Shown: piece after piece, positions 57,987 to 64,000 of the stretch | Numbering within the stretch: the stretch's first letter is position 1 | How the letters are laid out: every line of letters starts with the position of its first letter | Origin: Oscillospiraceae bacterium | GTDB taxonomy: Bacteria; Bacillota; Clostridia; Oscillospirales; Ruminococcaceae | DNA length: 64,000 bases | Assembly: GCA_018380115.1 (NCBI GenBank) | Contig: JAGZUF010000007.1 | Location: 1-64,000 of the forward strand | Direction of reading: 5' to 3' | Program-made: the position numbers and the translations under genes | Notes under the pieces: model-generated | The model's database searches: none | Seen by the model: the letters and a program-made list of their open reading frames with translations, nothing else | What the model was told of the DNA's origin: nothing

Positions 57987-58354
57987 GCAGGGGCCATGCC
58001 GGGCGGAGGCCGCACCGGGTGAACGCCGTGTCGGACGGACACCGCGCCGAGCGGATGCCGCGCCGTGCAGACGCCGTGCTGGGTGAACGCCGTACCGGGT
58101 GGACGCCGCGCCGGGCGGAGGTTGTGCCGGGTGGATGCCGCGCTGGGCAGACGCCGTACCGGGTGGACACCGCGCCGGGTGAACGCTGCACCGGGCAGAT
58201 ACCGTGCCGGGTGAACGCTGCACCGGGCAGATACCGCGCCGGGCAGACGCCGTACCGGGCGGACGCCGCGCCGGGTGGACGCCGCGCCGGGCGGAGGTTG
58301 TGCCAAGTGGATGCCGTACCGGGTGGATGCCGTGCCGGGTGGACACTATGCCGG
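57987..58354 (+). repeat. 16-bp minisatellite, 23 units
   Basis: Twenty-three contiguous 16-base units with no length variation, consensus near GTGGACGCCGCGCCGG (positions 2, 3, 5-6 and 11-12 vary most). Units 13-14 and 15-16 are near-identical pairs, and units 7-9 echo 18-20, showing recent block duplication. Period 16 is not a multiple of 3, so the array is not a coding repeat, though every frame stays open. It fills the gap between the GNAT gene and the glycosyltransferase promoter. Confidence 0.95.
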
Positions 58355-58395
58355 AGGGGCGCGGAAAGCCACGGCGCGCGGCGGGGCATGGCGTT

Positions 58396-58425
58396 TTGCC
58401 GCATTTTCTGATATACTGGTATTAT
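58396..58425 (+). promoter_or_regulatory. Weak candidate promoter of the GT-C gene
   Basis: TTGCCG (58396-58401), 18-base spacer, TATTAT (58420-58425). An overlapping ATATACT is an alternative -10. Confidence 0.4.
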
Positions 58426-58452
58426 CATGCGGCATGCAGGGGGCGGAAGGGT

Positions 58453-59766
58453 ATGAAAGGTGCGGCAAAAAGCGGCGCGGGGCGGCGGTTTGCAGGGGGG
58501 CTGCTTTTGCTGGTGCTGGCGGCGCTGGCGCTGCGTCTGGCGCCCGCGGCGCTGTATTACAACGCCTACGACCTTGAGAGCTACAACATCCCGTGGGCTG
58601 TTACGGCGCACGAAAGCTGGCTTTCCATGTATGAGAACACGCTGGGCCTTTATCCGCTGGATTACCCGCCCCTGCTGCCCACGCTGTTCGGGCTGTTCGG
58701 CGGCGCCATGCAGCTTTCGCAGGAGGTTGGCGGCGCCATAGCCGCCAACGGCATGCCGGCCATGGTGCTTATCAAGCTGTGGCCTGTCCTGTTCGACGTG
58801 GGCACGGCGGCGCTTTTGTACTGCATCGGGCACATGCAGGGCGTGCGCAGGCCGGGCCTTGCGGGCTGGCTGTGGGCTGTGAACCCGGCGGCCATATACA
58901 ACTGCGCCTTCTGGGGGCAGACGGACTGCGTGCTTTTGTTTTTCGTGCTGGCCGTGTTCTGGGCGCTGCACCGCAAAAATGCCCTGGCGGCCAGCCTGTG
59001 CTTTGCGCTGGGCTGCCTTTCCAAGCTGCAAATGGCCTATTTTGCGCCGTTTCTGTTGCTGGGCCTGGCGCTGTGCTGCGCAGGCAGCGCCGTGCGGCGG
59101 CTGGGGGCGCTGGCGGCGGGCGCGGCGCTGGGGCTGGCGGGCTGGCTGCCCTTCATGCTGGGCGGCGGCGAGGGGCTGGCCCTGCCGTTGCGCATCTATC
59201 TGGGCGGCGCGGGCCGCTACGACGAGGTGATGAGCAACGCGGCGAACCTGTACGCCTTCGGCAGCTCGCTGAACCACGCGCCTACGGGCACGCTGATGCG
59301 CGGCGCCGTGCCGTTCGCCACGGTGAACGCCGTGCTGTGGGCGGGCATTGCGCTGGGGCTGGCCGTGTATGCCGTGTGGCTGTGGCGCGCCCGCGCGGCG
59401 GCGCCCGGCCTGTGCGAGGCGGCGCTTTTGTACTACTTCACAGTGTTCTTTTTCACCCAGCGCATGCGCGAGCGGTACCTGCTGCCCGCGCTGGTGCTGG
59501 CCGCGCTGTGCGCGCTGTGCACGCGCCGCCGCGGCTATGCCCTGCTGGCTGGCGGGCTTGCGGCCACCACGCTGTTCAACCAGTTTCTGGTGCTGCACTA
59601 TGTACACGGCGCGCCACTGGGCTTCCGCCAGGCGCTGGGGCAGAACCTGCGCCTTGGCGCGGCGGCAAACCTTGCGCTGTGGTGTGCGGCGCTTGTTCTG
59701 GTGCTGGGGCCCGCCGTGCGGCGCGCCCTGCGGGCCGTGCGGGAAAGAAGGGCCGCAGACGGCTGA
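58453..59766 (+). CDS. GT-C-type membrane glycosyltransferase
   Basis: 437 residues, about eleven membrane helices. After helix 1, YYNAYDLESYNIPWAV gives the acidic loop motif of GT-C enzymes; TLGLYPLDYPPLLP (DYPP) and LWAVNPAAIYNCAFWGQTDCVLLFF (WGQxD) are hallmarks of polyprenyl-phosphate-sugar-using mannosyl/glucosyltransferases related to Alg6/GT87. MRERYLLPAL near the end is another family block. It would transfer a sugar outside the membrane onto a glycan or lipid. GGAAGGGT precedes the ATG. No glycan cluster is adjacent. Confidence 0.83.
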   Translation: MKGAAKSGAGRRFAGGLLLLVLAALALRLAPAALYYNAYDLESYNIPWAVTAHESWLSMYENTLGLYPLDYPPLLPTLFGLFGGAMQLSQEVGGAIAANGMPAMVLIKLWPVLFDVGTAALLYCIGHMQGVRRPGLAGWLWAVNPAAIYNCAFWGQTDCVLLFFVLAVFWALHRKNALAASLCFALGCLSKLQMAYFAPFLLLGLALCCAGSAVRRLGALAAGAALGLAGWLPFMLGGGEGLALPLRIYLGGAGRYDEVMSNAANLYAFGSSLNHAPTGTLMRGAVPFATVNAVLWAGIALGLAVYAVWLWRARAAAPGLCEAALLYYFTVFFFTQRMRERYLLPALVLAALCALCTRRRGYALLAGGLAATTLFNQFLVLHYVHGAPLGFRQALGQNLRLGAAANLALWCAALVLVLGPAVRRALRAVRERRAADG

Positions 59767-59775
59767 AAAAAGAGG

Positions 59776-59806
59776 AAAAAGGCGTGGAAATTCCACGCTT
59801 TTTTTG
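59776..59806 (+). terminator. Terminator of the GT-C gene
   Basis: AAGCGTGGAA-type arms (GCGTGGAA / TTCCACGC) around a single A, with A run before and seven T after. Confidence 0.88.
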
Positions 59807-59820
59807 TTATACTGTATAAC
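59806..59820 (+). promoter_or_regulatory. Perfect 15-bp palindrome before guaA
   Basis: GTTATAC-T-GTATAAC overlaps a TATACT that could be the guaA -10 box, so it may be an operator. No purine riboswitch aptamer is seen in the 76 bases to guaA. Confidence 0.5.
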
Positions 59821-59896
59821 TGTGGAAATTTGCCCCGCAAGGTGCGCCGCGCCCGACGCCGCGCGGCTTTGCAGGGCTGCCGGGGGGAAGGAAAGT

Positions 59897-61441
59897 ATGA
59901 ACGAAATGGTGCTTGTCGTTGATTTCGGCGGCCAGTATAACCAGCTTATCGCGCGCCGCGTGCGCGAGAGCCATGTGTATTCCGAGATAGTCTCGTACAA
60001 AAAGGCCTTTGAGGCCATTCGGGAAAAGCAGCCCAGGGGCATTATCCTCACGGGCGGGCCCAACAGCGTGTATCTGCCCGATTCGCCCACGATAGGCAAA
60101 GAGCTGTTCGGCCTGGGCGTGCCTGTGCTGGGCATTTGCTACGGCGCGCAGCTTATGACGCATGTGCTGGGCGGCAGGGTGTGCCGCGCGCCCGAGCGCG
60201 AGTACGGCAAAACGCTGGTACACATTGACGCCGCCGCCTCAAAGCTGTTCGAGGGCGTGCAGGCGGACACCGTGTGCTGGATGAGCCACAACGACTATAT
60301 TGAAGCGCCCGCGCCGGGCTTTGCCGTTTCGGCGCACACCGAAAGCTGCCCCGTGGCCGCCGCCGAGGACGCGGCGCGCGGGCTGTATCTGGTGCAGTTC
60401 CACCCGGAGGTGCTGCACACGCAGCAGGGCGCGCGCATGCTTTCAAACTTTGTGTACAACGTGTGCGGCTGCAAGGGAACATGGAAGATGGATTCCTTTG
60501 TGGACGACACTGTGGCCGCCCTGCGCGCCCGCGTGGGCGGCGGCCGCGTGCTGTGCGCCCTTTCCGGCGGAGTGGATTCGTCCGTGGCCGCCGTGCTGCT
60601 GGCGCGCGCCGTGGGCAAGCAGCTTACCTGCGTGTTTGTAGACCACGGCCTGCTTCGCAAGGACGAGGGCGACGAGGTGGAGGCGGTGTTCGGCCCGAAC
60701 GGCCCGTACAGCCTGAACTTCATCCGCGTGAACGCGCAGCAGCGCTTTTACAGCAGGCTGGCGGGCGTGGAAGAGCCGGAGCAGAAGCGGAAGATCATCG
60801 GGGAAGAATTTATCCGCGTGTTTGAAGAAGAGGCCAGGCGCATCGGCGCGGTGGATTACCTTGTGCAGGGCACCATCTACCCGGACGTGGTGGAAAGCGG
60901 CCTTGGCGGCGAGAGCGCGGTGATAAAAAGCCACCACAACGTGGGCGGCCTGCCGGACTGCGTGGATTTCAAAGAGATTATCGAGCCCTTGCGCGATTTG
61001 TTCAAGGACGAGGTGCGCCAGGCCGGGCGCGAGCTGGGCATCCCGGAGCGGCTCGTCTCGCGCCAGCCGTTCCCCGGGCCTGGGCTTGCCATCCGCATCA
61101 TTGGGGCGGTGACGCCGGAAAAGGTGAAAATGGTGCAGCAGGCGGACGCCATCTACCGCGAAGAGGTGGAAGCCGCCGGGGCGCACAGGGCGCTGGGGCA
61201 GTATTTTGCGGCCCTGACGAACATGCGCAGCGTGGGCGTGATGGGCGACGAGCGCACCTACGACTACGCCGTGGCCCTGCGCGCCGTGGCCACCACGGAT
61301 TTTATGACGGCCGAGGCGGCGCCCCTGCCGTGGGACGTGCTGGCAAAGGCCGCCAGCCGCATTGTGAACGAGGTGCCGCATGTGAACCGCGTCTTGTACG
61401 ACTGCACGGGCAAGCCGCCCGCCACAGTGGAGTTTGAGTAA
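59897..61441 (+). CDS. guaA: GMP synthase (glutamine-hydrolysing)
   Basis: 514 residues. It turns XMP into GMP with glutamine and ATP. Glutaminase domain with catalytic C81 (GICYGAQLM) and the FHPEVLHT histidine/glutamate; ATP pyrophosphatase domain with LSGGVDSS near residue 222; dimerisation domain ending RVLYDCTGKPPATVEFE. The ATG at 59897 follows GGGGGGAAGG. Single-gene unit; neighbours are not purine genes. Confidence 0.97.
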   Translation: MNEMVLVVDFGGQYNQLIARRVRESHVYSEIVSYKKAFEAIREKQPRGIILTGGPNSVYLPDSPTIGKELFGLGVPVLGICYGAQLMTHVLGGRVCRAPEREYGKTLVHIDAAASKLFEGVQADTVCWMSHNDYIEAPAPGFAVSAHTESCPVAAAEDAARGLYLVQFHPEVLHTQQGARMLSNFVYNVCGCKGTWKMDSFVDDTVAALRARVGGGRVLCALSGGVDSSVAAVLLARAVGKQLTCVFVDHGLLRKDEGDEVEAVFGPNGPYSLNFIRVNAQQRFYSRLAGVEEPEQKRKIIGEEFIRVFEEEARRIGAVDYLVQGTIYPDVVESGLGGESAVIKSHHNVGGLPDCVDFKEIIEPLRDLFKDEVRQAGRELGIPERLVSRQPFPGPGLAIRIIGAVTPEKVKMVQQADAIYREEVEAAGAHRALGQYFAALTNMRSVGVMGDERTYDYAVALRAVATTDFMTAEAAPLPWDVLAKAASRIVNEVPHVNRVLYDCTGKPPATVEFE

Positions 61442-61469
61442 AAACCGGCGTTGAGACAAATGTCTTCGT

Positions 61470-61495
61470 GCAGAGCTCGCTTCCGATAGCTCTGC
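61470..61495 (+). other. Hairpin downstream of guaA
   Basis: GCAGAGCT and AGCTCTGC pair perfectly around a 10-base loop, with outer AGACA/TGTCT. No T tract, so it may be an RNA-stability hairpin in the guaA 3' end. Confidence 0.5.
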
Positions 61496-61550
61496 TGTCT
61501 GGTGGAATAGCCTTGGCACTGAAAGCAGGGCGCAAAAAGGCGGAATGATA

Positions 61551-61584
61551 AAAGCGCGGGCGCACTTTTGCGCCTGCGTTTTTT
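61551..61584 (+). terminator. Terminator of guaA
   Basis: GCGCGGGCGCA pairs with TGCGCCTGCG around CTTT, followed by six T. The rest of the gap to 61844 shows nothing. Confidence 0.85.
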
Positions 61585-61844
61585 ATGCAGCGGCCCGTTT
61601 ATAAAATTGCGGAAGAATGGCGCGGAATTCTCATTTTATAAATTGTTCAAATACCATGGCATAGCAGATGGATGCAAAGTAGGCGCCTGCCTTCGAATAC
61701 AGCGCGGCCAGAGATGGGTGGAAATTGCGGGCGGCGTCTGGTAAAATAAAAACAGGCGCACAGGGGCGCCCGGCGGCCGGGGCAAATGCGGGCCGCTGGG
61801 AGGACGCCGCCCCGGCGCGGCAGGAACCTTCGGGAGGGCGCGTT

Positions 61845-62417
61845 ATGGACGGAATTCGGCTGGAGACGGACAGGCTGGTGCTGCGCCGCTTCGGCGTGCA
61901 GGACATGGCCGCGCTGCATCTGCTTTTGGCGGATGAGGAGGTGAACACCTTCCTGCCGTGGTTCCCTTCGAAAAGCATGGAGGACACAAGGCGCTTTTAT
62001 GCACAGCGGCTGGCGGAGGGAAAATACTGTTTTGCCGTCTGCCTGAAAGGGCGGGAAGAGCCTGCCGGTTATATCAAGGCGGACGAAAACGGCTGCCACG
62101 ATTTCGGCTATGCCCTGCGGAAGGAATTCTGGCACAGGGGCTTTGCAACAGAGGCGGGCCGGGCGCTGGCGGGCCTGCTGAAAGCGGACGGTGTGCCCTA
62201 TATCACGGCCACACACGACAGAAACAACCCCGCCAGCGGCGGCGTGATGCGCAGGCTGGGCATGCGGTATTGCTACTCTTATGAAGAACAGTGGCAGCCC
62301 AAGAACATCCCCGTTGTATTCCGCATGTACCAGCTGAATCTGGACGGGCAGGCGGGCCGGATATACCAGGGCTACTGGGAGCAGTATGAAAGGCATTTCA
62401 TAGAGGCGGGCGTGTGA
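61845..62417 (+). CDS. GNAT acetyltransferase (RimJ/RimL type)
   Basis: 190 residues. LETDRLVLRRFGVQDMAALHLLLADEEVNTFLPW start and YALRKEFWHRGFATEAGRALAGLLKADG (acetyl-CoA loop) are typical of RimJ/RimL-like N-acetyltransferases; NNPASGGVMRRLGMRYCYSYEEQW closes the fold. Substrates range from ribosomal proteins to antibiotics; not determinable here. The ATG at 61845 follows GGGAGGGCG. First of a plus-strand run of small-molecule enzymes. Confidence 0.9.
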   Translation: MDGIRLETDRLVLRRFGVQDMAALHLLLADEEVNTFLPWFPSKSMEDTRRFYAQRLAEGKYCFAVCLKGREEPAGYIKADENGCHDFGYALRKEFWHRGFATEAGRALAGLLKADGVPYITATHDRNNPASGGVMRRLGMRYCYSYEEQWQPKNIPVVFRMYQLNLDGQAGRIYQGYWEQYERHFIEAGV

Positions 62418-62459
62418 CGGGGAATTTCCCGTGCGCGGCGCATGGAGGTGGAGAGAAAT

Positions 62460-62927
62460 TTGACGGCACAGCAGATGTGGAAGGAATATGCCGCGGCGTG
62501 CGGCGCAGGGGAGGCGTATGACGCATGGGCGTTTGGGGCGGATGCAGACGCGCTGGCCGCGCTGGTGCTGCGGGGCGAAAAGACGGCGGCGGCCTCGGCC
62601 CAGCCGCTGTATGAAGCGGAGCACGCACCCCTGCCGCAGCCCGGGCAGCACAGTGTGGTGCTGGGGGCAGACGGGCAGGCGGTGTGCATCATCCGCACGG
62701 AAAAGGTGGCTGTGGTGCCCTTCTGTGAAGTGGACGCGGCACACGCCTTCCGCGAGGGGGAGGGCGATAAAAGCCTTGCCTTCTGGCGGCGGGCGCACGA
62801 GGCGTTCTTTTCGCAGGAACTGCAGCGGGCGGGCCTTGCCTTTGGGCCGGATATGAAAGTGGTGTGCGAGGAATTCCGCGTGGTGTGGCCGCCCGATGCG
62901 GCTGTGCGAAAGGAGGTGCCGGTGTGA
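62460..62927 (+). CDS. ASCH-domain protein
   Basis: 155 residues. WKEYAAACGAGEAYDAWAFGADADALAALVLRGEKTAAASAQPLYEAEHAPLPQPGQHSVVLGADGQAVCIIRTEKVAVVPFCEVDAAHAFREGEGDKSLAFWRRAHEAFF is the ASCH pattern (GEKTAT-like turn, then the EGEGD..W...H block). ASCH proteins bind RNA or modified nucleosides; some cleave acylated cytidine or RNA. The TTG at 62460 is taken because GGAGGTGG lies 8 bases before it, whereas the ATG at 62442 has no site. Its stop overlaps the next start (GTGA). Confidence 0.83.
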   Translation: MTAQQMWKEYAAACGAGEAYDAWAFGADADALAALVLRGEKTAAASAQPLYEAEHAPLPQPGQHSVVLGADGQAVCIIRTEKVAVVPFCEVDAAHAFREGEGDKSLAFWRRAHEAFFSQELQRAGLAFGPDMKVVCEEFRVVWPPDAAVRKEVPV

Positions 62928-63289
62928 GGGACGAAGCGGTAGAGCGCGAGATGTACCGCAGGGCGGTGCAGCTGATAGAGACGCGCTACCCCACAGGCTG
63001 GGGCGGCGCAGGTGTGGTGCATACGCAGCAGGGAAGCTATTTTACCAGCGTGGCCAACGAGACGGCCAACTCCTCGGTAATTTTGTGCATTGAGACGGGC
63101 GCCATGCTGGAAGCGCACAAATACAACGAAAAGGTGACGCACTGCCTTTGCCTAGTGCGGGATGACGAGCATGCGCCCTATAAGGTGCTTTCGCCCTGCG
63201 GCGTGTGCCAAGAGCGCCTGCGCTATTGGGGAAGCGGCGTGCAGGTGGCCGTGACGGCGCCGGGCAGGGCGCTGTTTTACCTGCGGTGA
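62924..63289 (+). CDS. Cytidine deaminase-like (blasticidin-S-deaminase type) enzyme
   Basis: 121 residues. Zinc and catalytic residues C55-x-E57 (ILCIETGAM) and C92/C95 (PCGVC). The first motif uses CxE as in tetrameric cytidine and blasticidin-S deaminases. It would hydrolyse the amino group of cytidine or a related nucleoside, including antibiotics. GTG start overlaps the ASCH stop by 4 bases, with AAAGGAGG just upstream, so the two are coupled and may act on the same nucleoside. Confidence 0.85.
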   Translation: MRDEAVEREMYRRAVQLIETRYPTGWGGAGVVHTQQGSYFTSVANETANSSVILCIETGAMLEAHKYNEKVTHCLCLVRDDEHAPYKVLSPCGVCQERLRYWGSGVQVAVTAPGRALFYLR

Positions 63290-63388
63290 GGCTATGCGCC
63301 CGCGTCACTTTACAAATGGCGCGGGCGCATGGTATCATGAAAAAATTCCGGCCCGCGCCGCAGGGCTGCACGCGGGAAAAGGAGAGAA

Positions 63389-63463
63389 ATGATGAGAGAG
63401 ATGCGTAAAAAGCGGGCGGTGGCCGTGATGCCGGGCCACAGAAAGGAAGTGATGCAAAATTAA
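63389..63463 (+). CDS. 24-codon leader ORF before the Vat-like gene
   Basis: MMREMRKKRAVAVMPGHRKE and four more residues, ending TAA 20 bases before the acetyltransferase ATG. AAAAGGAGAGAA gives it a strong ribosome site. Basic and too short to be a domain. Placement fits a translated leader peptide of the kind that controls inducible resistance genes by ribosome stalling, but no clear alternative hairpins were worked out. It may also be chance. Confidence 0.4.
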   Translation: MMREMRKKRAVAVMPGHRKEVMQN

Positions 63464-63483
63464 GAAAAAAGGAGCCCACAGCA

Positions 63484-64000
63484 ATGACAGAGAAAAACGG
63501 GTACCCAGACCCGAACGATATTTTTCCGAATGAGTTCGGCACTACATGCTTTTTGAAAAACGTGGTGAAGGCGCCGAATATCGAGATAGGAGATTACACC
63601 TACTATGACGACGCGGCGGGGCCGCAGCATTTTGAAGAGCGCAACGTGCTGTTTAACTGGCCGCAGTTCGGCGACAGGCTGGTGATTGGCAAATTCTGCG
63701 CCATTGGCAGCGGCACACAGTTTGTGATGGGCGCGGCTAACCACCGGCTTGGCAGCGCGTCCACCTACCCGTTTGCCGTGTTCGGCGGCCGGTGGGCGCA
63801 GCGCGTGCCGCCGCACATGGCCCAGCTTCCGCGCCGGGGCGACACTGTGGTGGGCAACGACGTGTGGTTCGGCCGCATGTGCACGGTGATGCCGGGCGTG
63901 AAGATAGGCGACGGGGCCATTATTGCCGCGCACAGCGTGGTGACGCGGGATATCCCGCCCTACACGGTGGCGGGCGGCAACCCGGCGCGCGTGGTGAAGC
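63484..64000 (+). CDS. Vat/CatB-type xenobiotic acetyltransferase (partial)
   Basis: 172 codons visible, cut by the window end. N-terminal PDPNDIFPNEFGTTCFLKNVV, GDYTYYDDAAGPQHFEERNVLFNWPQFGDRLVIGKFCAIGSG (left-handed beta-helix hexapeptides), catalytic-type H87 in ANHRLGSASTYPF, then VVGNDVWFGRMCTVMPGVKIGDGAIIAAHSVVTRDIPPYTVAGGNPARVV. Family members acetylate streptogramin A, chloramphenicol or other hydroxyl groups. AAAGGAG precedes the ATG. End of a run GNAT-ASCH-deaminase-Vat. Activity as a resistance enzyme is inference; many chromosomal members act on sugars or other substrates. Confidence 0.88.
   Translation, partial: MTEKNGYPDPNDIFPNEFGTTCFLKNVVKAPNIEIGDYTYYDDAAGPQHFEERNVLFNWPQFGDRLVIGKFCAIGSGTQFVMGAANHRLGSASTYPFAVFGGRWAQRVPPHMAQLPRRGDTVVGNDVWFGRMCTVMPGVKIGDGAIIAAHSVVTRDIPPYTVAGGNPARVVK

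Noticed and set aside
57987..58354. CRISPR array
   Set aside because: Units are contiguous 16-mers with no unique spacers, and no cas genes are present.
58019..58411. Repetitive Arg/Gly protein from the minisatellite
   Set aside because: Period 16 shifts frame every unit; open only through GC-rich lack of stops, with no ribosome site.
59821..59896. Purine riboswitch before guaA
   Set aside because: The leader is too short and lacks the conserved three-way-junction aptamer sequences.

Overview
This 64 kb window is chromosomal DNA from a GC-rich (about 60-65%, judged by eye) Gram-positive anaerobe. The most likely source is a gut Clostridia of the Oscillospiraceae/Ruminococcaceae group (Gemmiger, Subdoligranulum, Ruthenibacterium or Anaerotruncus type). 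The reasons are strong AGGAGG-type ribosome sites, frequent GTG and TTG starts, a dgt-dnaG-rpoD cluster, DnaD and DnaI-type initiation proteins, MazF/EndoA, DUF1292, DUF5058, DUF6056 and DUF4179-like anti-sigma proteins, and two butanol-dehydrogenase-type iron alcohol dehydrogenases. This is inference from gene content; no 16S gene is present.

Layout. 0-13.9 kb: housekeeping genes (minus-strand rpsF-ssb-rpsR, a zinc-ribbon membrane protein with galU, plus-strand prfB, a DUF6056 membrane protein, a MATE pump, a dnaD-dnaI-small membrane protein operon, rarA, an antitoxin-less mazF). 14-19.9 kb: a visibly AT-richer island in which a LysR regulator diverges from a six-gene redox operon (SDR, small helical protein, DUF3737 beta-helix, cyclophilin-like lipoprotein, flavoprotein, iron alcohol dehydrogenase). 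20-31.2 kb: murC, a CCA-adding-enzyme-like protein without a nucleotidyltransferase head, a DUF2971 protein, rpmE, a YigZ-family protein, dgt, a DUF2500 protein, dnaG, rpoD and a second alcohol dehydrogenase. 31.2-36.4 kb: two ECF sigma/membrane anti-sigma pairs, each with a 4-base overlap, and an Rrf2 repressor with a palindromic operator. 36.4-38 kb: a gene-poor graveyard holding a probable group II intron fragment. 38-55.6 kb: rpoB-rpoC, then 5.6 kb of accessory DNA (a three-copy interspersed repeat, a cyclophilin lipoprotein, DUF1292, a probable 6S RNA, an AT-rich HTH-membrane gene, a DUF5058 membrane pair), then rpsL-rpsG-fusA-tuf. 55.7-64 kb: a hydrolase behind a textbook MerR-type promoter, a GNAT enzyme, a 23-unit 16-bp minisatellite, a GT-C glycosyltransferase, guaA, and a run of small-molecule-modifying genes (GNAT, ASCH, cytidine/blasticidin-deaminase-like, a 24-codon leader ORF and a Vat-type acetyltransferase cut by the window end).

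How the genes work together. The core is transcription, translation and replication machinery: RNA polymerase with its primary sigma factor, S6, S7, S12, S18, L31, EF-G, EF-Tu, RF2, SSB, primase, helicase loader and RarA, plus GMP, UDP-glucose and peptidoglycan precursor synthesis. Accessory genes add envelope sensing (two ECF systems), aldehyde or redox handling (LysR operon, alcohol dehydrogenases, MerR-type hydrolase) and probable xenobiotic modification at the right end. Intergenic regions are rich in unnamed repeats: a family resembling solo IS200/IS605 right ends or omega-RNA, a 71-bp direct repeat, a diverged 130-200 bp pair, a palindromic three-copy family that flanks a foreign-looking gene in inverted orientation, and the minisatellite.
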